Below, one piece after another: positions 42,786 to 52,800 of a stretch of 64,000 nt of DNA. A program made the translations under genes and the position numbers. The stretch is from Ascaphus truei. Lineage: Eukaryota > Chordata > Amphibia > Anura > Ascaphidae. The notes under the pieces are model-generated. The model was not told the DNA's origin. It saw nothing but the letters and a program-made list of their open reading frames with translations, and searched no databases. Numbering within the stretch: position 1 is the first letter of the stretch; each line of letters starts with the position of its first letter. The stretch covers positions 1,536,004 to 1,600,003 of the forward strand of contig CM071587.1 in NCBI GenBank assembly GCA_036426205.1. Direction: 5' to 3'.

Positions 42786-43090
42786 GTGGAAGTCGGACCC
42801 AACTTCCGCAATCACCTCCTGTGAGGGCTTCCTCCATCGGTGCCTAGTTCCGCCCCTTCCCTGAGCTCTCAGTAAATGGTACGCAGACTAATGATGTCAT
42901 AGTATGATCATTTATGTTAATGAGGGACTACACCACGATAGGCAAAGTGATGGTGATGTGACCCTTACCGGCACTGCTCTGTGTAATATGTTTATGAGTC
43001 CGGTTATACCGCGGGGGCTTTTAGTTCTGAGGTGGGTCCTCGCCGTGTATAAAAGATATGTTGGATTAGTACGTGACCAGCGGCCGCCCC
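42786..43090. other. unassigned DNA
   Basis: Nothing recognised. Confidence 0.35.
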
Positions 43091-43332
43091 CAGGCACCTA
43101 CGTGTGGGGGCCGCCTCCTCGCTGCCACCCTCTTTCTCCATTCGAATCGCATCGTCAAATGACGCCGCGAACGTGACGGCGCCGTGTTGCCATGGTAACT
43201 TGATGTCACGACGTCACGTTGCCAGGGCCACAAGACGACATGTTGGTGACGTCCGCTGCGTCATTCGACGCTGGGATCCGAATGGAGAAGGAGGGCGGCA
43301 GCGAGGAGGGCGGCCCCCACACGTAAGTGCCT
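43091..43332. mobile_element. GC-rich foldback element
   Basis: Arms of about 52 nt: AGGCACCTACGTGTGGGGGC ... TCCATTCG (43091-43142) and the complement (43279-43332). The centre has GTTGCCATGG and CGTGACG repeats also found at 46255 and 47870-48070. Confidence 0.75.
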
Positions 43333-43850
43333 TCCCATCAAGCCTGAGAGCGCGGCAAATGTGTATGGGGGCGGACATTTTTGCTACCCCAGGCCCGGGC
43401 CTAGTGGGAAATCTGCCTGAGGAAGGGGGCGTCACCAGCCCAAAACCGCCATCTGTTTCTGCACTAATGTGTGACTAAAACCAGCAAGCTTTACTTTCTG
43501 AGTGACAAGCCCCCCGGGGGGGCAGTTGTTATTTCTTTGTTCAGTTTGACACAAACGAAACGATGCAGGACCCTCGGGACAGCCAACTAAGGGAACCTAA
43601 CAAGGTAGCCATGATAAGCGGCCTCAGCGAGATGTACATGTGACATCCTGAGACGGTGCCGGGAAACTCCAGTGTTGCGATTTCATAAGACACTTTCTGG
43701 GGCTGGGGGGATACATTACAGCTCATTGCAGTGAGATTCCGTGTAACATATCAGCCGGAGAACTAAAATGTCACTCATTGCAGCCACTTTACCTGATCTA
43801 AGAGGAAGGGCAGAGGTCCGTCCAAATTCAGGACCCCCTTGTTGAGTCGG
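43333..43850. other. unassigned DNA
   Basis: Nothing recognised. Confidence 0.35.
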
Positions 43851-44060
43851 AAGATATAAGGCGGGGGCGGCCGGGAGTGTGGCAGTGCCCGGTGCGCGAG
43901 TGCAGGGACGCGAGGACGCCCACGTGATGCGTGGGGCCTCTTTCCCGCCCTCGCATCACGACGTCGTGTGATGCCGCGTTGTCACGTGACTTCTTGGAGA
44001 GCAGGAGATGCCGGCACTTACAGAAGCCCGAGCTCCCCCCCCCACCCTCCACCCCATCCC
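43851..44060. mobile_element. GC-rich repeat related to the 43.1- and 47.9-kb elements
   Basis: CACGTGATGCGTGG, CGTCGTGTGATGCCGCGTTG and GCCGGCACTTACAG recur in the GC-rich foldback group. Ends not determined. Confidence 0.4.
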
Positions 44061-44464
44061 TCCACCCCATCCCAACTCCGGTAATCACAGTTGTACATGT
44101 CGCGGCGGGTTCATTTAATTACGGGGAAGGCCAGGGGGTCCCCTGTAAGCGTTAGGCCCAGGTGCATTCGCAATGATGGCTCCACCATCGACCAAGCCCC
44201 GATATCAAGATTAACACGTGGGTTGTCCAGCTGCCGCATCCACCCTAGGAGACAGGATGTCGGCATGTCAGATTGCTTTGTAATATCATTGCGTTTGTTA
44301 TGTCCTCAAGAACTAATCACTTTATTTATTTATGGGAGCTGGCTGCACTAATGAGACGAGACGTCAGGGTTGTGCCGGGCGATGGCGCACGCCGTGACAG
44401 TGCATTGAGCGTTAGAGCACTGGAGGGCTCAAAGGCTCAATCCACCCCAACTAACAAGGATTCA
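44061..44464. other. unassigned DNA
   Basis: Nothing recognised. Confidence 0.35.
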
Positions 44465-44670
44465 ACCGCACCTTAAATAAGTTATGGTGGATAAAATTAA
44501 GCAACAAAAACCGTGCACCGTATAGCATACGGCAAAGGAAAATATCACTTGTGAGCACATTCACATGTCTCTGACACGTCTGCAATCCTGCTATTCCCCA
44601 TTATCTCCTAGCATACAGTGCTGCCACTGCAGCAAGGGATTCTGGGAAATGACATGCAAATGAGCGGTGA
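44465..44670 (+). mobile_element. PLE-type repeat copy (same family as 4100-4290)
   Basis: AAGTTATGGTGGATAAAA, TCTGACACGTCTGCAATCCT, AGCATACAGTGCTGCCACTG, CAGCAAGGGATTCTGGGAAA and ATGACATGCAAATGAGC match the first copy in order. This copy lacks the inverted duplication and the ribozyme. Confidence 0.7.
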
Positions 44671-44679
44671 AGTGTAAGT

Positions 44680-45053
44680 TCAATTTAGCTGTCCCCTCAT
44701 TAAGAAGAAATAAAAGTAATCCGCCACCCCCTTCTGGCAGCAAACATGTTAAGAATGATTTCAAAAGAGTAAGCTGGCTACATAAAGCAACATTCTGCAG
44801 GGGCTTCTGGGAAACACTGTTTTGTTGTATAGCGAGAGGGCAGGGCTCAAAAAGGGGTGTGCCAGAGCCTTTTTCAGAAGGGGAAGGGGATGTGACTTTG
44901 TAAATGGTTGCTGTAGAAACAGAAAATGCTTGTTACATTATAATACATTAAAAATGTAATTCAGAGCTGTTTAAAAATAAAAGTTACAAGTATTTTCTCA
45001 TAGTATGGAACTGATTTATTAAGCACACGTAGGATATTGCTCGGTCTGCAGCT
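44680..45053 (-). mobile_element. TTAA-type MITE copy, reverse orientation
   Basis: Right end GTCTGCAGCT lies against TTAA (45054-45057) like the 24.7-kb copy. The interior GGTGTGCCAGAGCC and CAAGTATTTTCTCATAGTA are the complement of blocks at 24700-24850. The left end is degraded. Confidence 0.65.
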
Positions 45054-45094
45054 TTAAATCAGCAATCCAAGCAACGACTTTTCTTGCAATTTTT

Positions 45095-45400
45095 TTAACA
45101 TAGGATTGAAGCAGACGGTCTCTGGAGCTGAACCCCGTTAATTTCAGCTACGGGGACCCCCCGCTTCCGGAGATACTGATCTCCGTAAGGGGTGCAGGGT
45201 TAACATAATGGCGGCGTTTCAAAGCTCACGCGGCCTGCTGGCCAATAGGAAGCCGTGACGTCATCCAGCGCGGCTCCCTATTGGCCCGAGTGACGCGGGA
45301 CCTTTAATCTTGCAGGCGATACCAGCAGCCCCTTCGGAGGTGTGTATCTTGGGAAGCGGGGTGCTTGGATTGCTCCATTAGTGCAGTTTGTGTATTACCG
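45095..45400. mobile_element. foldback element, GGGGACC/GAGATAC family
   Basis: GTCTCTGGAGCTGAACCCCG ... GGGGACCCCCCGCTTCCGGA on the left, GTGTATCTTGGGAAGCGGGG on the right. Centre has CCAATAGGAAGCC and GGCTCCCTATTGG in inverted order. Confidence 0.7.
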
Positions 45401-45973
45401 CGCAGGACAGGTTATATCCGCGGAGATGTAAGAACACACAGGCTGCTCCCTGACACGCGGGGTGCAGCTCACCCATACAGCACCCCTCTCCTCACGCTGC
45501 CAGGGAAGCTGCATTTCTCTTTACTTTGGCTAAAATAAGAGAGAGAACACGATTACTCACTTCAGGAGAGGGCCTGGGAGGGGAGAAGCTTTGTCGTGGG
45601 TAGAAGAAGGGAGGAAAGGCATTGTGTATTGATCCCAATTTACTGTGACAATGAAACTGCTCGTCACAGAGGGAACACGGGCACTTCCTTAATGGAGCAG
45701 CAGTCACAAGAGGTTTGCGATCCCTGCACCTGGGGACAGGTTGTCTTAGGAGAGCGGCCCCTTGGTTCCTGTTAGATAAATTGCTTTAGTGTTAACCATT
45801 TCAGTGACAGGAAGAAATAAGTGGCAGAAATGCCAACGCGGACGGAGTAAAGGCTGAGAGACTAGGACTTTGCAGAGTCAATAACGGAGACCGATGTTAT
45901 TGCACCGGTGAACGTGACGTGTTAACGCTGGCGCGTTATTTTGCAGGAGTGCTATTGAAAGCGATGGCTAATG
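45401..45973. other. unassigned DNA
   Basis: Nothing recognised. Confidence 0.4.
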
Positions 45974-46140
45974 CAGGGGTTCTCAGTTGCAGTCCACAAG
46001 ATCCCCCAACAGGTTATGTTTTAAGGATATCCCTGCTTCAGCGCAAGAGGCTCAGTCAACGACTCAGCCACTAATTGAGCCTCCTGTGCTGAAGCAGAGT
46101 TATCCGATTGAGCCACCTGTGCTGAAGCAGGGATACTGTT
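45974..46140. mobile_element. hairpin hAT MITE
   Basis: CAGGGGTTCTCAGTTGCAGT and GATATCCCTGCTTCAGCGCA; right side has two GTGCTGAAGCAG copies, so the right arm is partly duplicated and truncated. Confidence 0.7.
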
Positions 46141-46174
46141 TATGTTACTGCGTAAAGTGATACGTACTCTATAT

Positions 46175-46442
46175 CAGGTGGACGCAAACTTTTTTCCCTG
46201 CGCCCCCCTGCCGGCGGTCCCCTCACCTCTGCGCCCCCCCATGTCGGCTCCGGCGTCATGACGTCACGTTGCCATGGCAACGCGTGTCAGAAGCCGCCGG
46301 AGCCAAGGTAAGTTAGGTTTACAGAGGCCCTGCAGCTCCCCCGGCACTTAATTTAAGTGCCTTCGGGAAGCGCGCGGAGCCTCTGTAAACCCCGCGCCCC
46401 CCTGCACTCGGGGTGGCGTGCCCCCCAGTTTGCGCACCACTG
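46175..46442. mobile_element. hAT MITE with perfect 8-bp duplication
   Basis: Ends CAGGTGGACGCAAACT and, inward from the right, CAGTGGTGCGCAAACT. Flanked exactly by CTCTATAT at 46167-46174 and 46443-46450. 268 bp, GC-rich, with GACGTCACGTTGCCATGG in the centre. No coding capacity. Confidence 0.85.
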
Positions 46443-46557
46443 CTCTATATTACTTGCAGTATTTAACATTGGATGTGCGTTTCTTTTGGGGTCTTCAAAA
46501 AAGAAACCCTCGTATAGTGAAGCTTCAAACTCTGGAGCTTAAAAATATTTCAAAACG

Positions 46558-46755
46558 TCCTGCATCACAACACAACATAACAGCATGACAGAACAACATA
46601 ACATCACAACATAACATAACAGCATAACATCACAACATAACCTCACAACATAACATAACAGCATGACATCACAACATAACATCACAACATAACATCACAA
46701 CATAACATCACAACATAACAGCATTACATCACAACATAACAGCATGACAGAACAG
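46558..46755. repeat. ACATAACATCACA-type tandem repeat
   Basis: Irregular 5-, 10- and 15-bp periodic units (ACATAACAGC, ACATCACAAC) over about 200 bp. Confidence 0.9.
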
Positions 46756-47032
46756 GGTAAAAACAAAGAGCGTAGTCTCAACAAATATAACTACAAGAAA
46801 GAACGGGAGTCACAAACAAGCTATGATACAAGGTTTTGAGTTAAACGGTCGAGATATTAGATCAAGACCAGTTCTAAGTTCGAAAAAAGAAAAAAAAATG
46901 GGAATCGCAAATATGTATTGAGTTATGTAACATTATACAATAACCTATGTACATGTAAATACAATATGCTACAATGTAATATTTTGAAATGTATCTGTAA
47001 ACACCATAATAAAAAGATACTTTAAAAAAAAA
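46756..47032 (+). mobile_element. possible LINE 3' UTR with A-rich tail
   Basis: ACACCATAATAAAAAGATAC followed by an A run ends the block, as in L1/Tx1-type 3' ends. No coding part is present; the call is weak. Confidence 0.3.
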
Positions 47033-47820
47033 ATTATTTTAATCCTCGCTCAAAAAAGTTTACGGCGCCCTAATTAAGGGGAGTTGGACGCTGCCAGCAC
47101 GGAGAAGGGAAAACCAAACCCCAGAGCCCAGAATATGTACGAGTCAAACTATCGACTGTTTGTAGAAAGTGCTTACTGCAAAGAAAGACTGCTGTCATTG
47201 TGATGTATGGGGGATTGTTACCAAACTTAAGAGCGCTGCATTCTCTGCCACTACCCAAAAAACTCATTTATTCCCCCCCCCCCAAAATCATGCATGCCAG
47301 TGCAGCCAGCAGAGCGCAGAAGGAGGTCAGCGTGCGCAATTACAGCAGCATAATGTGATTCTCGGGCTGTCCGCCTATTGCACCAGAACAACGTGTTTCA
47401 AGGTGAAATCGGTGCAATTCTGCTGCAAACAGAATGCACCAAACGCAGCAAAGACATTCATTGTTAATGCAATGAATGGGGTTATTTTCTCTGATACATA
47501 TGGTGTCATTTTCTTGGCCCCAGAATTGCGCTGGTTTTGCACTGAACCACGGACCCCGGATAACATTGATCTGGTACAATAATGCTTTGGATTCCGTTCC
47601 AAGCTACGCTCACTTACACTCCGATCCCCTTTATTTTCATGTAATCGGGTAAAATAATATGCAATGGATTTCTTTTGTAATAGCCATATTGGAGATTTCT
47701 CATGTACAGAAAAACACCAGGATTCCACCGCAGAGCTGGCTGCATTTTTGCAAATGGAAACTTTTTGCAATTAAATTGTTTACATTGATATATTTTATTT
47801 ATATATTTACTTCTCTTACC
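47033..47820. other. unassigned DNA
   Basis: A C run at 47273-47283. Open frames of up to 137 codons have no recognised domain. Confidence 0.35.
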
Positions 47821-48190
47821 TGCAGCGACAGAGGCATCTCCCGGCATCTCCCTTTGCAAGGCCCAGCCAAATGGCGTCGCATTGCCATGACAACCTGGCA
47901 TCACGTGATGTCACGGCGCCGTGCAGTGTCAAGTTGCCAGGACAACGGGACGCCTTATGGCGCCGACGCGTCACATTGCTGTTGTCATGGCAACGCGATG
48001 CCGCTTGATGCTGCGATGTCATGACGTAGTGTCCCTTTGTCATGGCAATGCGGCACCATTTGACGCCGCGGTGCCATGTGGACGGGGTTTGCTGGGGGAG
48101 ATGCCGCTGCCCGAAGAATTTTCGGAGCCCGGAGTCATGCGGCCGAAACCCGCAGTGTCCGGGTCAAACCCGGAGTTGTGGCAACCCTGC
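47821..48190. mobile_element. GC-rich element with repeated GCCATGACAAC/GATGTCAC blocks
   Basis: GTTGCCAGGACAACGGGACG, TTGTCATGGCAACGCGATG, TGTCATGGCAATGCGGC recur at about 50-60-bp spacing, with CCGGAGTCATGCGGCC at the right. It belongs with the 43.1- and 46.2-kb elements; ends not resolved. Confidence 0.5.
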
Positions 48191-48716
48191 GCATGCGTGT
48201 TGTGACAACCCAGATTGGGAGTTCTTTGTGGAAGTGCTGAAAATATAAGTGTATTCAGGCTTCAAACAGACAATTAACTGCTCTGGCAAGCCGTTTGGTC
48301 TGTTTGTCAGTTTCTACTGGTAATTATACATTCTTTATAATGAGCCCACTGTAAGGTCTCTGGGGACTTCTCACTAACCTTAAGATAAAGATGCTCTACA
48401 CAGCATTTCAGGTGCAGTATGTGCTGAGGATGCAGCATTCAACATTGATGATATTTCAACGTGTAATGAACTATAGAACGTACCGTCTCTCCGAGGCTTC
48501 TGACTCACGGCTGTTTTATTCTAAGGCCATTATAGGATCATACGTGTACACTCATCAGTAGTGCTGCCATAACGACTGGGGAGTATCATTTTATATATGA
48601 TTATTGCACATTATTTGATGGTGGTGCAACCTTTTCAATAAACATTTATTTCATTATTATTTGTCCCTGGCAGTTCTTGCTTTTTAAAACCTGTTACATA
48701 ACTGATATCTGCACTT
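48191..48716. other. unassigned DNA
   Basis: Nothing recognised. Confidence 0.4.
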
Positions 48717-48782
48717 ATGTTATTAGGCATTACACCTATGTTATTAGGCATTACACCTATGTTATTAGGCATTACACCTATA
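48717..48782. repeat. 21-bp tandem repeat, 3 copies
   Basis: TGTTATTAGGCATTACACCTA repeated exactly, so recent. Confidence 0.95.
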
Positions 48783-48989
48783 GTATCCAGGGAAACGTGG
48801 TGTATGTGGTGCTCAAGTTGAACAAATATCCACATAAGACATTAGCATAATAAAACCATAATATGGTAGTCCAGTGATAATGGAGTGCCCCTCAATTAAA
48901 TGCAATGAGACTGCGTAGTAACTGTAGGGGAAGTGACAGGTGGAGTCAGTTGAGACAGCCACAGGGATGTACACAATAATCACCCAAAC

Positions 48990-49330
48990 AGTATATTAAT
49001 GAAGGAACAATGTCCATGAACAGCAGGATTTGAATAAGGCTCTATGGCACTTTACCTGCTCCGTCCAGGGGGCACTCTCAGGATCTTCAGCGTGCAATCC
49101 ATCCGTTAGTAGATACAGGAAAGCGATGGGTGTAGATAGAGCACAGCTCCAGACATCCTGCAATGTCAGGCAGGAAAACAAACCAGGCCACTCCGCAGTA
49201 GTATGAAACAAAAACTATATTTAATGCTAACTACACATACAGGGAAAAAAATAGGACAAAAAGAACGCACCTACGCGTTTCGTACAGGAGTACTTTATCA
49301 AGGTGACCTCTCTATTTTCAGCTCTGAGGC
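48990..49330 (-). mobile_element. Penelope-like fragment with hammerhead variant
   Basis: Contains the minus-strand ribozyme at 49266-49310; the remaining sequence (plus-strand TATATTTAATGCTAACTAC) fits the AT-rich side seen in other copies. No inverted arms or ORF. Confidence 0.45.
49266..49310 (-). ncRNA. hammerhead variant with U3-A8 core
   Basis: Minus strand: TTGATAA (complement of 49295-49301), stem II GTAC/GTAC with loop TCCT, GAAA, palindrome ACGCGT (49273-49278), then A. Stem I CACC/GGTG is perfect. Everything except positions 3 and 8 is consensus, and those two remain complementary. Confidence 0.7.
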
Positions 49331-50690
49331 CCCCCCGGATCCTGACATACAGTTATATGTGCCACACTCCCTGGTATTTTAAAGATGGCGCCCGTGGTGG
49401 TCTCTCAGACCCCTTGTTAATTGGTTGCCCCATTTATGCAGCAGTGAGTCCCCATTACATTTCTAAAGAGACCATTTATTACCCATTTTGCAGCTGTCTC
49501 GCAGCTTACCGGCATTTCTTCCACGTTACTTCGTTTTGTCAATTCATTCCATCATCTTAAATTGGCAATAAACTTTCAGTGGCGTAATGAGTCCCTAAGA
49601 GAGTCGGACAGTGATGGCAACCTATTTGTACAAGTATTTATTAGAATTATGCCACCGCTTATAGAAACCCGCATCCTCCGTCTATTGAAACGGTGTTTCA
49701 AAATATATATCATTTTGGGCCATGAATCAAGGCAAAGGAAACAGTTCTTGCATTTAATTGACCCAAAGAGAGACATTTGAACAAACATCTCCTAACATCA
49801 ATATATCAAGGTATTTTTCTTCTGTTTCGAAGTTAGTGAGCTGTTGGGTGAATTATTAAATGGAGCTACAGTATAGGAACAAACAGAGGATTCTTTTCGC
49901 TTCATGTACAGTACATTAATGGCATGTCAGATTCTGCAGGTCTGTCCGTCAATTCTCTCTCCTTGTCCCCATGTCAAAGAGCTCCAAGTTTTAAGTAAAC
50001 GCGTCCCAATTAAGTGCTTTCTGTCAACTCCTTAAATGCAGGTTCTTGTAATTCTAAGAATTAAAACAAAACCGGCGTTCTGCATATCTGTAATAGAACT
50101 TTATTTCCAGACTTTTGATGCAAATCGTTTTTGGGATGATCGGCTCCTTCTCTTAAAAACACAAACCTCTTCAGCACTCCATCACACAGATTTACAATTC
50201 ATTGTGGTCCAGAATACACATAGTTATTCCTCCTGTCCCTACATATTAACTGCCATAATACTTGAATTGTAAGCTCGTCGTGATTGGGTTTATTATTGGT
50301 TCTGATGCACTGCTATTTATATTGTACACGTGGGTTCCCGTATTCTGACGTTGGTTGCGTCCATTGGCGAGGGTTATAGTGATGTCTTCATATAAAAAAT
50401 AAAACCATAAAGAGACGATTCCAAATGTGACATTTCCATTTCCACTGTGGAAATGCCAAATAAGAGTAAGATATGTTCCACGTTCACTTTATCAGGCGCT
50501 TATCGCTGTAATACGCGTCATGTTTTTTGGGGGGTTGGATACAGTGCGGTCCCTATCCTGCGCTGGACATAGGAGAGATGTCAGAAGCTACATTGCAGCT
50601 TCCTGTTTCCAGAGGAATCTGTTTGATACAAAGTATTGCCGCTCCATCACCCCGGGAGTTTACTTATTGATCCTATAGCTGTCTCATGTC
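49331..50690. other. unassigned DNA
   Basis: About 1.4 kb. A weak L2-tail-like TTGAATTGTAAGCTCGTC occurs at 50263. No gene recognised. Confidence 0.35.
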
Positions 50691-50699
50691 TGTGGCAGA

Positions 50700-50852
50700 C
50701 TGGGCTAATCTCTGTGCTGCATATCTGGGGCTAATCTCTGTGCTGCATATCTGGGGCTAATCTCTGTGCTGCATATCTGGGGCAATCCCTGTGCTGCATA
50801 TCTGGGGCTAATCTCTGTGCTGCATATCAGGGGCAATCTCTGTGCTGCATAT
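50700..50852. repeat. 27-bp tandem repeat, about 5.5 copies
   Basis: GCTAATCTCTGTGCTGCATA then TCTGGG; one unit lacks CTA (GGGGCAATC). Confidence 0.95.
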
Positions 50853-51087
50853 CTTTGTGTCCTAGAAAGCAAGGCTTGGGGGTCTTAAGAAAATTAACTC
50901 CTTTGTTGCTGGATGGGCTGAGCTATTGCAGGTGTTTGCAGCCTGGCATATAAACAGAAGCAGTGTATTTCTGTGTATTGTGGTGAAAAGATCAGTACAG
51001 GAAATTAAATGGATAGATGATAAATAGACAAATACATACACGGAGAGATAAATACTATAGATAGATAGATACATAGTGTAGATTAGG

Positions 51088-51175
51088 GCTCTCAAACTCA
51101 GCCCTCAAGCGCCACCAACCGGCCAGCATATCCCTGCTTCAGCACTGGTGGCTCAATCCGTGGCTCAGTCGAAGA
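51088..51175. mobile_element. hairpin hAT MITE, left half
   Basis: GGGCTCTCAAACTCAGCCCT to GTGGCTCAGTCGAAGA, ending at the hairpin centre. Confidence 0.65.
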
Positions 51176-51224
51176 TTCCATGTGTTTACATAAGTGATAA
51201 ACGACACCTGTATTATAATAGGAT

Positions 51225-52555
51225 CGTCACGGGAGAGCAGGACTTTTTACACCTTTTATATTTGTACCGCGATCATATATTAGGCAAAACAAAGTAGTAG
51301 AAACAAAATGTACTTTATTTCGGTAAACCCGCGTACAACAAGAAGAAATTCACAATAGACAGACAAAAGGACACTTACTGGGGTCCTGGGGGGGGGGAAA
51401 TCTAGGCTTTCCTAGGTGCAGGGCGCCCGCTTGGCTGAGCTTACCCTGACCGGGATATACACCCGGTTATCCTGGTCCTCTGTTCGGCTTCAGTTCCAGC
51501 CGCGGCCGCTACGTTCAATTCTCAGAACTTGGTCCTCGCGTCTGACTTGGTCTCTGCGAGGCAGACTTTCCTGGCTTCAAAACGAAGCCGGCTGCTTTGT
51601 CATTCGCAACAGAGCAACTTTGAAACGCCCGCCCAAGCTTCATTGACACAAGTCACCGGATGGTCTGGTTTTCTGCCTCGGCCGTCTCCTTACATACACT
51701 CCGCTAAGCTATCCTTAGCATGGAGGTAGGAGGAGCGACCAATCAGAGCGTGGGAACCCTATCCCACTAGCCAATAAAAACAGGGTCTCGTCTCTAGGCT
51801 GATGTCAAAGGAGGGGGCGTGCCAAGCCGGCTCGGGATGCCCCGTGGGCGGGACATATGAATTGACCAATGGAAAACGCACCAACATTCTGCTGCTTCCC
51901 CCAGTCAACCCATTGCCACCTACTGGGCAGGCTCACTAAGTCTGGCAGACCCGAGTGTCCTCCCCACAGGGGGCCTCTGTTCTCCGGACCCCGTACTCCA
52001 CACTGCCCCCGTCCACGTAGCACCCCGACGTCTCTCAACATCCCGTCTCCTCTTTGAACTACGGACTCTATGCAGACTTGCTGGCACCTTAAGCAGATGC
52101 TCGGGCGGACTGCAGAGAGCCTTATAGTAAATGTATAAAACATATTTTAATACATGGGAGACTCATGACTATAAGGAATATAGGACTGAGATATTGGGGC
52201 TCGAAAACCAGGTGTCGGGGGGACACGGGGCAGCCCCTTTGTAATTCCACCCGCGTACCAGCAAATCATGCCTGCTCTCCGGGTAGAATTAAGGTACTGC
52301 CGGTAGCTCCGGCCCACGAACTCCTGCAAACAAAATAATTGCAATCTTACCCAAATATCCCACCTAAAACGTACACACAGCAAGTTTCATGAGTGGGGTA
52401 AAGGGAACATGGAAAGTGGAAAAGCGGGGTCACTTTAACTTTTCATGCCAAGATACCTGGCCCCTGGCTTATAGGGCTAGGTAGCTGCCAGGAACCCAAG
52501 GGCAACCAGAGGGCTTAACCTGTATTGTATAGCCTGGTTACCCTTACCCGTCACA
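51225..52555 (-). mobile_element. candidate solo LTR of an old endogenous retroelement
   Basis: Flanked exactly by AGGAT (51220-51224 and 52556-52560), a 5-bp duplication. On the minus strand it starts TGTGACGGG and ends CCCGTGACG; the expected final CA is not clear. A minus-strand AATAAA lies about 95 bp before the end, and CCAAT-type sites sit near 51740-51775. There is no internal coding region. An unrelated GC-rich transposon with the same flanks is possible. Confidence 0.45.
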
Positions 52556-52560
52556 AGGAT

Positions 52561-52800
52561 TCTGTGTGTTTTTTGTCTTATTGTTATACTGAGAATTTGA
52601 CATAGGTCAAAGTTGGTGTAAACTGCCCTGGGTAAAAAAAAATACTTTAATGTACTGTAGTAAACTGAATTTATTAATATATCATTTACACATTGAAAAC
52701 CAATTTTTCGTTCTTTAGATACATTTAAAACCTATCATCATCTGCCAAGGGTACAAGGAGTTTTGACCCATAGAGATACATGTGGACATACATTTATGGG
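52561..52800. other. unassigned DNA
   Basis: Nothing recognised. Confidence 0.4.

Noticed and set aside
48545..48580. CTGATGAGTGTACAC on the minus strand, a possible hammerhead
   Set aside because: No GAAA strand at the needed distance and no stem III.
50475..50520. CTGATAAAGTG on the minus strand with ACGCGT nearby
   Set aside because: The ACGCGT lies on the wrong side and no GAAA strand follows stem II.
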